Shown piece by piece: positions 35,177 to 44,805 of a DNA stretch of 64,000 nucleotides. The notes below the pieces were generated by a model. It did no database searches, was not told the DNA's origin, and saw nothing but the letters and a program-made list of their open reading frames with translations. Numbering within the stretch: position 1 is the first letter of the stretch; each line of letters opens with the position of its first letter. Origin of the DNA: CALJFL01 sp039964455 (GTDB lineage: Bacteria; Pseudomonadota; Gammaproteobacteria; Pseudomonadales; Halieaceae); the NCBI GenBank assembly GCA_039964455.1, contig JBDVXK010000004.1:1-64000 (forward strand). The letters are read 5' to 3'. The translations under genes and the position numbers were made by a program.

Positions 35177-37111
35177 CTAGTTGGTGTACCAGATAGGCGA
35201 GGTATATGCCCTGTCCTGAACTGTCGCTGGTACGTTTTCTGGACGGTCTATGTCAAAGAACGCGGCATCATAAGTGGTCCAACGTGGTGTAGGAATCTCA
35301 AGAACACGCACGTAGTAGAAACTATTCTGTTGCGGGTCGAAGTCAGGGTCTGCCCAATATGCAGCGAGCATTGGTGCGCCAATACCATTGGTATAGGTGG
35401 CGTTGTTGATATCGACAGTACTGCCAACAGCTTCACGGACTCGCCCGTCCTTGCCCGCAGTGCGATCACCTGACACGGCAATGTCGTAGATGCGTTCGTG
35501 AGTCTCACCTGTCTTGTCTATCCAGCCTTTGATGATCTGCACGCGATCGAGATTGGCGCCGTCCGGGTCACGCAGGGCGCGCACCATAAAGCGGGGCGCG
35601 CTGCCCTTGGGTGCTTTCGATAATTCACCGCCCATGGGCACGCCGCGGCTGTACCCCTGTGAAACGAAATCGTGCTGTGACATATCTGTGGCTTCGAAGT
35701 CCCATCCGGCAAACATCCTGACCCGAATCCGGGTACCAGTGGTGGAGTAGACCTCCTTGTTGGCCAGTGCATCGAAGATGGCTTCCCGCGTGTTCTCCCT
35801 TGCCCAGACACCGGTTAGCCCGGCAGCAGATTCCTGCGACGTCATAATCTGTAAAGAGGGGTCATCACTGGGAATAACCGGTGTATTGTGGCGATCGGGG
35901 CCCGGCTCGGTAGATTTGTATTTTCCGAAGTAGTTTTCTTCGCGGGAGGTTGCCAGACCTGTGTGTGTATCCGTGGTACCTGTAAAACCAAACTGATAGG
36001 GGTTGACGCCGAGCTTCGCACCCAGTTCCAGTCCCACCTTGAGTGCAGAGCGACCGTACTCGTACTTCAGCATCCAGTCCTCTTTGGCCACATTGCCCGC
36101 GATGTTGGATAAGTCCCAGGTTTCAAAGTTTGAAAACTCGTCCTCGGGAGACAGCAGAGGGTGGGATTCCTCGTCACCCTTCATCTGCGTGACTTCATGC
36201 AGGGGCTCCCAGCGAATCCTGCGTTCGGCGTAATCCTTGGTTATTGGCTTACCCAGGGAATCCTTGTCGCTGAACATCCTGCCATTGCTGAGATTGCCAT
36301 TGTGCGGGCTGGCTATAGCCCGGCCACCGGTGTTTTTCTCGTAGTCGGCCAGGAATTGCCAGAGGTCTTCCGGATTCTGACTGTCGAAGATTGAGAAGGG
36401 TACAATCTGGCGTGTTTTGTCAGCGCCATCTGCGAGCAAAACCACACGGTGCAAGTTGTCTCCCAGCGGCGTGGCGGTCCACTCGAAGCCGGTCATGGCG
36501 GAAAATGCCCCCGGCTCATTGTATGTGTCGGCCTTGGCAACAAAATCCTGCCAGATACCACGTGCTGCCTTGTTGGACCCTTGCGGGTTCTCCCCGGTGA
36601 CACCATATTGAATAATATTTGCGAAGGCTTTCTGCCTGCCTTCCAGCCCAGACTGGAACCAGTCGTAGATCTGGCGGCCCCAGGGGTCGGCCAGCAGTTC
36701 CGGGTCGGCGCGGCGAATCAGCAGTGGTAAGCCGAGAAATTCCGCGTGATCCGTGATGAACAGGAAATCCAGTGGGCGAACCAGCTGCACCGGTTGACCC
36801 GTATTGGAGATTACTTTCTCCCCGCGAGCAAACCGATATGCCGCGTCTACATCCAGCTTCGTGCCGATGAGGCCCGCATCGAAAGATACGTCTGTGTGAA
36901 AATGCATATCACCGAATAGCACCTGGTCTGGATAGTCGCGGCCGACAAAGGGCGAATAAACTCTTTGATCCTTGGTCGCCTCGATGTCTCCTGGAAGTTC
37001 AATATCCCCCGGGCTGACACTAACTTCCTGAGGCGATGATAATACCCCGGGTGCCGTTAACGTTAAGGTGGCGGCCATGAGGCTGACCAGAAGAAATGGT
37101 TGTCTGGGCAT
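35177..37111 (-). CDS. Secreted DUF3604 protein
   Basis: Exported protein of 644 residues with a signal peptide ending near GVLSSPQ. DUF3604 is a PHP-like family: GDMHFHTDVSFDAGL and FITDHAEFLG carry metal-ligand-type His and Asp residues, and SPHNGNLSNGRMF and GFTGTTDTHTGLA add further conserved sites. GGAGATCC precedes the ATG. Its enzymatic activity is not established; the family is common in marine bacteria near catabolic genes. It ends convergent with hydrolase 3. Confidence 0.9.
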   Translation of the reverse strand: MPRQPFLLVSLMAATLTLTAPGVLSSPQEVSVSPGDIELPGDIEATKDQRVYSPFVGRDYPDQVLFGDMHFHTDVSFDAGLIGTKLDVDAAYRFARGEKVISNTGQPVQLVRPLDFLFITDHAEFLGLPLLIRRADPELLADPWGRQIYDWFQSGLEGRQKAFANIIQYGVTGENPQGSNKAARGIWQDFVAKADTYNEPGAFSAMTGFEWTATPLGDNLHRVVLLADGADKTRQIVPFSIFDSQNPEDLWQFLADYEKNTGGRAIASPHNGNLSNGRMFSDKDSLGKPITKDYAERRIRWEPLHEVTQMKGDEESHPLLSPEDEFSNFETWDLSNIAGNVAKEDWMLKYEYGRSALKVGLELGAKLGVNPYQFGFTGTTDTHTGLATSREENYFGKYKSTEPGPDRHNTPVIPSDDPSLQIMTSQESAAGLTGVWARENTREAIFDALANKEVYSTTGTRIRVRMFAGWDFEATDMSQHDFVSQGYSRGVPMGGELSKAPKGSAPRFMVRALRDPDGANLDRVQIIKGWIDKTGETHERIYDIAVSGDRTAGKDGRVREAVGSTVDINNATYTNGIGAPMLAAYWADPDFDPQQNSFYYVRVLEIPTPRWTTYDAAFFDIDRPENVPATVQDRAYTSPIWYTN

Positions 37112-37265
37112 AGTGGATCTCCAGTATTCAATGCTTCGTTTCAGGGTTTCAGTATCTATTGGTTGGGTGTCCTAGTCATGAACAAACTATGAAATTTAGC
37201 TAAAAGTGTCAGTGTCTGGGCAACCTTTTGGCTCACACCAAAATGCCAATGAGGCAGTGACCAGC

Positions 37266-38999
37266 TTAGCAAACCCGTGGCTCCTCGCACTTGCCACGCA
37301 GTAACTGCCCCGGCAAGGCGCCGGTAGGCTCATTATCCTCGAAAATAACCTCACCCGCTTTAATAGTTGCGCAGATGCCATCGGCATGCTGCAGGAAGCG
37401 TTTGCCGCCACCGGGCAGGTCGTATTCCACGTGAGGGGTATGCAATGCCAGTGCGTCGAAATCGAGAATATTGATGTCGGCTTTGTAACCCTCTGCCAGT
37501 AATCCTCGGTCTAACAGGGAGTAAAGCTCTGCGGGTTGTCGGCACAGCATATGGATGGCATCGGCCAGGTCGATATCACCGCTGTCCTTCACCCACTTGG
37601 TCAGCAGGTAAATATTTGCGCTGGTGTCGCAGATGGAACCCACGTGTGCTCCGCCATCGCCCAGTGCAGACACCGTGTGTTCGTGCTTCAGCAAGGTGGG
37701 TATGTTTTCGGTAAAGTTCACCGCGGGGATATACACCAGATTATTGCCCTCGTTACCCAGGAAGTAGTCATACAGCCATTCCTCGGGCTCTCGCCCTTCA
37801 CGCTCGGCGCATGCCGCCACTGAATTGCTGCGCTCCGGCAGATAGTTGATGGGGTCCTCCAGCGGGTACATATTGCGAAAGCGTTGATTGAAGATTTCTA
37901 CGAACACGTGCGGATTGACGTTCTCCTCAGCGAGGATCTTCGCCTTGGTGATAGGGTCTGCAAGTTTCTCCTTGCGCTCCTCCCAGGGCAGCTCGCTCAG
38001 CGCGGCAAAGCTAGGGCGGCGATAAAAACTGTGCATCGAGCCCGGGAATCCCATCAGTATTCCTATGGGTCGGGATAACACCTGGCCTCGTATATCCAGC
38101 CCTTGTGTTTGTGCATTCTCCAATCGCTGCAGTTGTTGCCGCCATTGACCCGGTTGTCCGGCCGCGCTCTCACCATCCAGTGCGCCGCCTACATCGACTA
38201 GCGTAAAGGTGCCCTTGGCCCCGGTTTTTTTGCTGGTTTCTGTGAGAATACTGAACTCATCATCGGCATCATCCCAGTCTGAAATGAACTGGAAGACGCT
38301 GCCTTTCTCTCCCGACAGCGATTCGCCGATTTGCTTCAGCTCTTTGGTGGCGGCCTTGTAGGTTGGGATAAAGTCGCCGGTGGCGCTGCGATGCACCAGT
38401 GTTCTGGAGGTCGAAAACCCGACTGCCCCAGCTTCTATACCTTCCTTAACCAAAGCCTGCATTTTCTTCACGTCATCCTCTGTGGCAGTTTCCCTGTTCA
38501 GTGCGCGCTCGCCCATCACGTAGACCCGCAGCGGTGCATGGGGAAACAAAACGGCCACATCGATATCTTTTTGCCGCTCATCCAGCGCGTCCAGGTATTG
38601 GGGGAAGCTTTCCCAGTTCCATGGCAGGCCGGCATCCATGATGGAGCCGGGAATCTCCTCCACGCCTTCCATTAACTTGATCAGCACGTCGTGATCCTGT
38701 TCGCGGCAGGGCGCGAAGCCAACACCACAGTTGCCCATGACCACGGTGGTTGTGCCTAGGTTGGATGACGGTTTCATGTGTACGTCCCAGGTTGCCTGGC
38801 CATCGTAATGGGTGTGAACGTCGACGAATCCGGGCGTCACAATCTTGCCCCGGGCATCGAATACTCGCTCTGCTGTGTCATCGATATTTTCGGCTATGCG
38901 GGCTATTACCCCATCCTTAACTGCCAGGTCACAAAGCAATGGCCCATTGCCGGCGCCATCGTATAGCTGACCGTTTTTGATAATCAGGTCGTAGTCCAT
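37266..38999 (-). CDS. Amidohydrolase, N-acyl-D-amino-acid deacylase type
   Basis: Cytoplasmic metal-dependent amidohydrolase of 577 residues. The N-terminal metal motif is VDVHTHYDGQATWD; GNCGVGFAPCR and the late Asp in DGGAHVGSICD are typical of D-aminoacylase-like members. AGGAAC lies seven bases before the ATG. Marine homologues sit beside P450, reductase and acyl-CoA genes and probably act on cyclic or acylated amides; D-aminoacylase activity itself should not be assumed. Confidence 0.87.
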   Translation of the reverse strand: MDYDLIIKNGQLYDGAGNGPLLCDLAVKDGVIARIAENIDDTAERVFDARGKIVTPGFVDVHTHYDGQATWDVHMKPSSNLGTTTVVMGNCGVGFAPCREQDHDVLIKLMEGVEEIPGSIMDAGLPWNWESFPQYLDALDERQKDIDVAVLFPHAPLRVYVMGERALNRETATEDDVKKMQALVKEGIEAGAVGFSTSRTLVHRSATGDFIPTYKAATKELKQIGESLSGEKGSVFQFISDWDDADDEFSILTETSKKTGAKGTFTLVDVGGALDGESAAGQPGQWRQQLQRLENAQTQGLDIRGQVLSRPIGILMGFPGSMHSFYRRPSFAALSELPWEERKEKLADPITKAKILAEENVNPHVFVEIFNQRFRNMYPLEDPINYLPERSNSVAACAEREGREPEEWLYDYFLGNEGNNLVYIPAVNFTENIPTLLKHEHTVSALGDGGAHVGSICDTSANIYLLTKWVKDSGDIDLADAIHMLCRQPAELYSLLDRGLLAEGYKADINILDFDALALHTPHVEYDLPGGGKRFLQHADGICATIKAGEVIFEDNEPTGALPGQLLRGKCEEPRVC

Positions 39000-39114
39000 T
39001 AGTTTTGTTCCTGCTCACAGGGATTAGTGATGAAAGCTTAGCTCATAGTAGCAATGTGTGGGTATTGGCAATTTTTCCCGCGGCACTGTTGAATGCGTAC
39101 GTCGGTTGATCTGG

Positions 39115-39138
39115 TTGCTTGCGCTTGTGCGTAAGCAA
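39115..39138 (+). promoter_or_regulatory. Imperfect inverted repeat upstream of the MDR reductase
   Basis: TTGCTTGCGC and GCGTAAGCAA are complementary except one position, with a four-base loop, 36 bases before the start. Could be an operator or an mRNA hairpin. Confidence 0.4.
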
Positions 39139-39174
39139 TGGATACCTAAACAAATACTGAACAGGAATGACGCA

Positions 39175-40173
39175 ATGCAGCTCTCCAACGAAATGGTGGT
39201 ACTGAAGCAAGCCCCGGCCGGAATCCCGGCGCCGGATGATTTTGCCCTGGTCAGCGAGCCCGTTGGCCAGCCCGCTGATGGTGAGATCGTGATCGAGGTG
39301 GAGCACCTTGGAATCGACGCGTTTATCACCACCACCCTCAATCATGACGGTCATCACGGCCGTAGCCAGATCAATACACCGGTGATGGCGCTGGGTACGG
39401 GGACAGTTATCGAGAGTCGCAGCGATGCGTTTGCGCCCGGCGATCGGGTGTTCGGCGGCATGGGCGCGCAGCGTTATAAGGTCACTCCGGCTGACAGCTA
39501 CCGCAAGTTGGAGGATACCAGGTTGCCGGCGCGCACTTATCTGGGTTTGCTGGGCCTGACTACAGGCCTTACCTCTTATGCGGGAATGATCGTGGTCGGT
39601 GATGTAAAAGAGGGCGACACCGTGGCGGTGTCTGCCGCTGCAGGCGCGGTTGGCAGCATTGCCTGTCAGCTCGCCAAGCTCAAGGGTGCCCGAGTGATCG
39701 GTATCGCCGGTGGTCCCGAGAAGTGTGCCTTTCTGGAAGAACTCAACTGCGATGCCACCATCGATTACAAAAGCAGTAACGTCGCTGAACAGATAAGCTT
39801 ACTGGCGCCCGATGGTTTGGACCTGTTTTTCGACAACGTTGGCGGCACTATTCTCGATGCCGCTCTGGATAATCTCGCTATGGGTGCGCGCGTGGTGATT
39901 TGTGGCGCCATTTCCCAGTACGCCGATCTGGCGGAGGTGAAAGGTCCATCGCTTTACCTGCGCCTGGCCGAGCGCAATGCCAGCATGCGCGGCTTCACTG
40001 TGGACTACTATCAGGACCAGTTTCCTGAGATGGAGGCCAACCTGACCCAGTGGGCGAGCGAAGGCAAGGTGCGCATGCAAGAGCACATCGAATCAGGCCT
40101 CGAGCGCTTTCCCGCGGCGTTGGAAATGCTTTTTAAAGGCGGTCACCGCGGTAAATTGCTGTTGGCACCCTGA
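39175..40173 (+). CDS. NADP-dependent MDR-family oxidoreductase
   Basis: Medium-chain dehydrogenase/reductase of 332 residues lacking zinc ligands, similar to quinone oxidoreductases, CurA or prostaglandin/leukotriene reductases. The nucleotide-binding site is VSAAAGAVGSIACQLAKLKG, and FFDNVGGTILDAAL is typical of the double-bond reductase group. Start ATG 39175 has AGGAA seven bases upstream; the frame is open to 39058 but without homology-like sequence. It probably reduces an activated double bond in a lipid or terpenoid route; substrate unknown. Confidence 0.87.
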   Translation: MQLSNEMVVLKQAPAGIPAPDDFALVSEPVGQPADGEIVIEVEHLGIDAFITTTLNHDGHHGRSQINTPVMALGTGTVIESRSDAFAPGDRVFGGMGAQRYKVTPADSYRKLEDTRLPARTYLGLLGLTTGLTSYAGMIVVGDVKEGDTVAVSAAAGAVGSIACQLAKLKGARVIGIAGGPEKCAFLEELNCDATIDYKSSNVAEQISLLAPDGLDLFFDNVGGTILDAALDNLAMGARVVICGAISQYADLAEVKGPSLYLRLAERNASMRGFTVDYYQDQFPEMEANLTQWASEGKVRMQEHIESGLERFPAALEMLFKGGHRGKLLLAP

Positions 40174-40195
40174 CGGCGACGCCGTCGGGTCAGGG
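40168..40195. terminator. Stem-loop between MDR reductase and BVMO (weak terminator candidate)
   Basis: CCCTGACGGC pairs with GCCGTC plus a nearby TCAGGG around the end of the MDR gene. It lies between two convergent genes but has no T-run, so termination is uncertain. Confidence 0.3.
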
Positions 40196-40208
40196 CGTAG
40201 CGCTGGGC

Positions 40209-41705
40209 CTAAGCAGCCTCCCTCGCAGGGAGCTCCTCCTCCGCGGGGCATCGCACGAAATCGCCCAGCTTTGGCACCGCCATTTCCCGCTTCCACTGTT
40301 GCCATGTGTAAGGCCACATGGCCGGATCACCGTCCGGGTCCAGGTACCAGCTCTGGCAGCCTCCCACCCACACTGTTTTGCTCATGCCCTGCCTAAGGTA
40401 GGCATTGAATCGGTCTTTCGCTTCATGGGTGGCTTCCACTGCATCCAGCTGACCCTCCCGCCAGGCTTGTATCAGCTGCATCACATAGCGCCCCTGTACC
40501 TCGCTCATTTCGATGACAGAATAGTTGCCGATGGGGGTATTGGGACCCAGCATCAGAAAGAAATTCGGAAACTCCGGCAGACAAACTGAGCGATAGGCCT
40601 GTACCTTGCTGCTCCAGGCATCGTTGATCGAGAGGCCGTTTTTACCCCGCAGATCCATGGGGCGCATAAAGTTAAACGGATGGAAGCCGGTTGACAGGAC
40701 CAGCACGTCCAGCTCATGCAGTTGACCATCGCTGGTGCGGACACCGCCCGCCTCGATACACTCGATGCCGTTGGTTTCCAGTTGCACATTGTCCTGCTGG
40801 ATGGCGGGGTAAAACAGCGAGCTGAAAATAAGTCGCTTACAACCCACCTTGTAATCGGGCGTTAGCTTGGCCCGCAATTCAGGGTCGCGCACCGTCATGC
40901 GCAGGTTGAGCTTCGCCGCCAGGCTCATTATCAGGTGCGGGAGCTTTTTGCCGATCACGGCCTTGGAAAATATCTCTTCGAAAAACTGGAAATGGCGCCG
41001 CCTCACCCGCTGCAGGAAGCGTTCATTGGTGCGAAATTCCTGTTTGGTATCCTCGCTGTACTCAGGATTAGGTTGCGGGACAATCCACTGCGGCGTGCGT
41101 TGGAATACGGAGAGTTTGCCCGCGACTTTTTGTAGTTCGGGTATAACCTGAGCGGCAGTGGAGCCGGTTCCTATGATACCAATACGCTTACCCTTGAGGT
41201 CCACCGAGTGATCCCATTGGGCGGTGTGAAACTTCTCGCCGGCGAAGCTATCCAGCCCCTGAATGTCCGGGAAGGCCGGGTGATGCAAAATACCGGTTGC
41301 AGAAATGACGAAGTCGGCTTCCAGCTTTGCCCCTTTACTTGTTTCGAGGTACCACTTGCCGCCGCGATAGTGACAGCTGGTCACCGACTCGTTAAAGCGA
41401 ACCCGCTCGTTAATACTGTACTTGTCTGACACGCCCTCAAAATACTGTTGGATTTCTGAGCCAGGAGCGAAACGATGGCTCCACTCGGGGTTGGGTGCAA
41501 AAGAGTAAGTGTACATATGGGCCGGTACGTCACAGGCTACGCCGGGGTAGGTGTTTTCCCGCCAGGTGCCACCCACTTTGTCCTTTTTCTCGAGAATGGT
41601 GATATCGGTGATACCAGCCTCTTGCAGCTTGATGGTCATCAGCATGCCGGTCATGCCGGCACCGATAACAACGACACTGGGATTGCGTTTGGTTTTAGTC
41701 AGCAT
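40209..41705 (-). CDS. FAD-dependent Baeyer-Villiger-type monooxygenase
   Basis: Flavoprotein monooxygenase of 498 residues. The FAD motif is IGAGMTG (residues 14-20), the Baeyer-Villiger fingerprint is FAGEKFHTAQWD (F-x-G-x3-H-x3-W-D), and the NADPH Rossmann motif is IIGTGSTAAQVIPEL. GGTWRENTYPGVACDVP is shared with cyclohexanone and steroid monooxygenases. It should insert oxygen next to a ketone. The gene is divergent from an AraC-type regulator, the likely activator, and convergent with the MDR reductase. Confidence 0.93.
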   Translation of the reverse strand: MLTKTKRNPSVVVIGAGMTGMLMTIKLQEAGITDITILEKKDKVGGTWRENTYPGVACDVPAHMYTYSFAPNPEWSHRFAPGSEIQQYFEGVSDKYSINERVRFNESVTSCHYRGGKWYLETSKGAKLEADFVISATGILHHPAFPDIQGLDSFAGEKFHTAQWDHSVDLKGKRIGIIGTGSTAAQVIPELQKVAGKLSVFQRTPQWIVPQPNPEYSEDTKQEFRTNERFLQRVRRRHFQFFEEIFSKAVIGKKLPHLIMSLAAKLNLRMTVRDPELRAKLTPDYKVGCKRLIFSSLFYPAIQQDNVQLETNGIECIEAGGVRTSDGQLHELDVLVLSTGFHPFNFMRPMDLRGKNGLSINDAWSSKVQAYRSVCLPEFPNFFLMLGPNTPIGNYSVIEMSEVQGRYVMQLIQAWREGQLDAVEATHEAKDRFNAYLRQGMSKTVWVGGCQSWYLDPDGDPAMWPYTWQQWKREMAVPKLGDFVRCPAEEELPAREAA

Positions 41706-41766
41706 TGTCGGGGCTCCACATTCGGTTTATCAACGCTGTCAGACTACGGACTCCCGGCGCGGATTC

Positions 41767-41804
41767 GAATATGCGGCCCGGACATTAACTTATGAATATC
41801 GGCC
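41767..41804. repeat. Pair of direct half-sites between BVMO and AraC regulator
   Basis: GAATATGCGGCC (41767-41778) and GAATATCGGCC (41794-41804) differ by one inserted base and begin 27 bases apart. Paired direct repeats are how AraC-family proteins usually bind, so this is a candidate operator for the neighbouring regulator. Confidence 0.4.
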
Positions 41805-41826
41805 AAATGTGCGCTAGACTCATGGC

Positions 41827-42840
41827 ATGGAGTCGCGCTACGCCCACCACATCCGAGCCCTGCCACCGGCCATTCGAGGAATGGAAGAGCTGGGTTTTAC
41901 CGAGGCCGAATGCCTGCAGGGCACTGGGTTAACCGCGGCTGACCTGCTGGATGAGGGCATGGAGTCCCGGTTTACGCTGGAGCAGGAGTTTGCCTTTCAT
42001 CGCCGGTTGCTGCAGTTGAGTGGTGACCCCTTGCTGGGATTGCAGCTGGGCAAAACCTACACTCTGGAAACCTACGGGCTGTTCGGCTATGCCTTTCTCA
42101 GCGCCGCCACTTTGCGTCAGGCGATGCTGGTGGCGAGAAATTTTGGCCTGCTGTCCTTTTCCCTGTTTGAAATCCAGTTCGAAGTGCAGGGGAGTAAAGC
42201 GACCTTCGCCTTTGCGCCGTCGGTGCCACTACCCGATGACCTGTTGCAATATTATGCCGATCGCGATGCGGCTGCCGTCAGTCTTACCGGTGAGTTTGCC
42301 CTGGGCAGGCAGTTCCCGATTGACAAAGTCACTCTGGCCCACGGGCACAGCGGCCAGCGCGCACGCTACGAAGCTATTCTGGATTGCCCGGTAGAATTCA
42401 ACGATAGCCGGACCACCGTCTGTTTTTCTGCGCAGATTCTCGAAACGCCAATGCCTATGCGCAACGCGCAAACCTCAAGCATCTGTCAGCAACAGTGCCA
42501 GATGCTGCAGGCGCGCCTGAGTAGGCAGGGTGGTGTTGCAGAAGAGGTGCGTGCAATGATTGTGTCTCGGCCGGGGTTCTTCCCCGACATCGACTTTGTG
42601 GCCGAAAAGCTGAACACCTCAACTCGCACCCTGCGGCGAAAACTCGAGCAGGAAAACAGTAGCTTTCAGCAATTGACCAACGAGGTTCGCTACCGGCTGG
42701 CCAGGGATTATCTGGCTAATAGCACACTGCCAGTAGAGGATATCTCGGAGTTGCTGGGCTACAGCACGCCAGGCAACTTCAGTGCCGCTTTCAAGCGCTG
42801 GCACGGCAGGTCACCGCGCCAGTTCCGAATGGGTGAATAG
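41827..42840 (+). CDS. AraC-family transcriptional regulator (arabinose-binding-domain-like type)
   Basis: Regulator of 337 residues. The N-terminal ligand-binding half (about 20-200; FAFHRRLLQLSGDPLLGLQLG, TYGLFGYAFLSAATLRQAM) belongs to the group found with OruR and many catabolic regulators. The C-terminal AraC domain has two helix-turn-helix units (FVAEKLNTSTRTLRRKLEQE; VEDISELLGYSTPGNFSAAF). It diverges from the BVMO gene, with 121 bases between, and probably controls it in response to the ketone substrate. No phosphorylation domain. Confidence 0.92.
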   Translation: MESRYAHHIRALPPAIRGMEELGFTEAECLQGTGLTAADLLDEGMESRFTLEQEFAFHRRLLQLSGDPLLGLQLGKTYTLETYGLFGYAFLSAATLRQAMLVARNFGLLSFSLFEIQFEVQGSKATFAFAPSVPLPDDLLQYYADRDAAAVSLTGEFALGRQFPIDKVTLAHGHSGQRARYEAILDCPVEFNDSRTTVCFSAQILETPMPMRNAQTSSICQQQCQMLQARLSRQGGVAEEVRAMIVSRPGFFPDIDFVAEKLNTSTRTLRRKLEQENSSFQQLTNEVRYRLARDYLANSTLPVEDISELLGYSTPGNFSAAFKRWHGRSPRQFRMGE

Positions 42841-42851
42841 CGCGGAGACGC

Positions 42852-43742
42852 TTAGCGACAGTCGCGCAGCATCCAGTCGCGAACCAATTCTGTTAGTGCC
42901 AACCGGCTCCAGGAGAAGGAGTGGTCGCCGCTGATCACGTGATGCTCCAGTTTTAGGCCCGGTATTTTCGAATATTGCTCTGCGACTGGCAGCATTGCGG
43001 TAGCCGCCGGCGTCACCTGATCTTTGTCACCGACTACCAGCAAGACGGATTTTCCCGCCAGGCCAGGCCCGAAGGCGCGAGTATCGAGCTCGTCCAGTGA
43101 TGCGGTGCGCAGCTCTTCCAGCATTGCACGAGAGCCGTAGTCTTTCAGCATGTACAGGCTGTCGGCGTAGTGCATTATGCGCAGGCTGTTGCTGTCTTCG
43201 GTGCCTATGCCCAGCTTGATGCTGCCCATATTGGCGGGAGACATAGCACCAATGCAGCTGAGGTTCTTGTCGCGACTCCCGGCCGCCAGTGCGGTGAATC
43301 CGCCCATGGAATGCCCCAGTAGTGAGAGCTTGCCGGTATCGACGCGAAGGCGCTGGCTGTTGTCAGCTTGGCGCAGATAGGCGAGGGCGGCGGCAACGTC
43401 CGCCGGTAGATTGGTCACCCGGTAGCTACCGTCCGCCCCCCATGATCCGCGGAAGTGGAAGAACAGCACGTTAAAGCCGTGCCGGCGAAGGTCCTGCGCG
43501 ATATCCAGGTTCTTCTCATTGCCTGGAAAGCCGTGTAGCAGCAATACCGTTGGGTGAGGCCCCGGCCCATTTGCCAGATAAATCATACCTGGCAGGCGCT
43601 GTTCATCACTGAGGATTGTGAGTTCGATAACGGTGGGTGGAAAGTCGGGGTCGGGTACCGGGTCGGACAGTTCCGCATGGCTGGAAAGTGGCAGCAGGCT
43701 CAGTGCCAACAGCATAAGGGGAAGGTAAGAGTAAGGTTTCAT
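42852..43742 (-). CDS. Secreted alpha/beta-hydrolase (esterase/dienelactone-hydrolase-like)
   Basis: Exported serine hydrolase of 296 residues; signal peptide to about SSHAELS. The oxyanion strand is VLLLHGFPGNEKN, the nucleophile Ser145 lies in LLGHSMGGF, the Asp in VVGDKDQVTP and the His in ISGDHSFSWSR, so the triad is complete. GGAG precedes the ATG. It ends close to the AraC gene in convergent orientation. Secreted esterase of unknown substrate. Confidence 0.87.
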   Translation of the reverse strand: MKPYSYLPLMLLALSLLPLSSHAELSDPVPDPDFPPTVIELTILSDEQRLPGMIYLANGPGPHPTVLLLHGFPGNEKNLDIAQDLRRHGFNVLFFHFRGSWGADGSYRVTNLPADVAAALAYLRQADNSQRLRVDTGKLSLLGHSMGGFTALAAGSRDKNLSCIGAMSPANMGSIKLGIGTEDSNSLRIMHYADSLYMLKDYGSRAMLEELRTASLDELDTRAFGPGLAGKSVLLVVGDKDQVTPAATAMLPVAEQYSKIPGLKLEHHVISGDHSFSWSRLALTELVRDWMLRDCR

Positions 43743-43971
43743 AGCACGGGCTCCTTGGCGCTGCCTATTTTTGTTCGAGGTGCAGGCAGTTGTCTAGCGA
43801 AGTTGTTAACGCTTCTGAAACTTTAGGGTTCGCACGCTAGGATTGGATGGTGCATTCCTTAAAAAATGGAGTAGGGTGGTGGCCTACAGTGGCGTGGTTG
43901 ATGTCTTTTTACAGAGAGTGCTCCTCGGCCAGAGCGCAATAGCAGGACAAGAAAAAAGGAAGCCTGAACCA

Positions 43972-44688
43972 ATGAATACGATCAAGGCACTGACCTTCGA
44001 CACGGGCGGCACGATTCTCGATTGGTATACGGGAATCAGCGAAAAGCTCACAGCGCTGGGAAAAAAGCGCAACATTGAGGCCGACTGGCCCTCCATCACC
44101 CATCAGTATCGAATTAATTCGCTGATAGCCATGACCGGGGGTGACGAGGAGTTCCGCCCGGAGTTCAACATTGATGATGTGCACCTGCAACAAATTGAAG
44201 AAGTTCTGGCGGCCAATAGCGTCTCCGCATTTACAACGGAGGACTTCGAAGAGGTGCGTCAGTTATGGCATGAGCTCGAGTGTTGGCCAGATGTCCCTTC
44301 CGGCCTGGCCAGGCTGCGCAGTAAGTTCATTGTTGCTTCACTGACTATCCTGTCTAATCGACTGATTGTGGACACCTGCAAACGCGCCGATATCGTGTGG
44401 GACACCGTGATTTCCTGCGAATCAATAGGCGTCTACAAACCCAGGCCGCAGGCGTATACACAAGCTGCCGATTGGCTTCAGTTAGATCCTTCCGAATGCC
44501 TGATGGTCGCTGCACATGGCCTGGATCTCACTGCCGCTGCCCGCACCGGGTATAAAACTGCGTTTGTGCGCCGACCCACTGAATGGGGGCCTCTGGGTGA
44601 GCCAGAGTTCATGAAGTCTGAGGAGAGCTTTGATTTTGTTGCTGACGATTTCCACGATCTTGCTGATCAATTGGACTGCGCGCGCTGA
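43972..44688 (+). CDS. HAD-type hydrolase, haloacid-dehalogenase-like
   Basis: HAD superfamily protein of 238 residues. Motif I is TFDTGGTILDW: the nucleophile Asp is kept but the second acid (D+2) is Gly, as in dehalogenases that work without a phosphate group. Motif II Thr/Ser in VASLTILSN, motif III Lys in ESIGVYKPRP, and AHGLDLTAAARTGYKTAFVRRP are as in type II 2-haloacid dehalogenases. I start at ATG 43972; the longer frame from 43843 is not family-like. Dehalogenase versus another hydrolase is undecided. Confidence 0.83.
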   Translation: MNTIKALTFDTGGTILDWYTGISEKLTALGKKRNIEADWPSITHQYRINSLIAMTGGDEEFRPEFNIDDVHLQQIEEVLAANSVSAFTTEDFEEVRQLWHELECWPDVPSGLARLRSKFIVASLTILSNRLIVDTCKRADIVWDTVISCESIGVYKPRPQAYTQAADWLQLDPSECLMVAAHGLDLTAAARTGYKTAFVRRPTEWGPLGEPEFMKSEESFDFVADDFHDLADQLDCAR

Positions 44689-44694
44689 CTAGAC

Positions 44695-44728
44695 CCGACA
44701 CCCTCGCTCTGTCGAGCGTGTCGGTTTT
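44695..44728 (+). terminator. Terminator after the HAD gene
   Basis: Outer stem CCGACAC/GTGTCGG (44695-44701 with 44718-44724) and inner stem GCTC/GAGC, followed by TTTT. One side carries a small bulge. Confidence 0.7.
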
Positions 44729-44805
44729 CGCCCTTGTCCAGTTTATCTGTCTTATCTGCCAGTGAAAGCTGGTGCGGCGATTCTGTAAGCCGTTAAAATG
44801 CTGCC

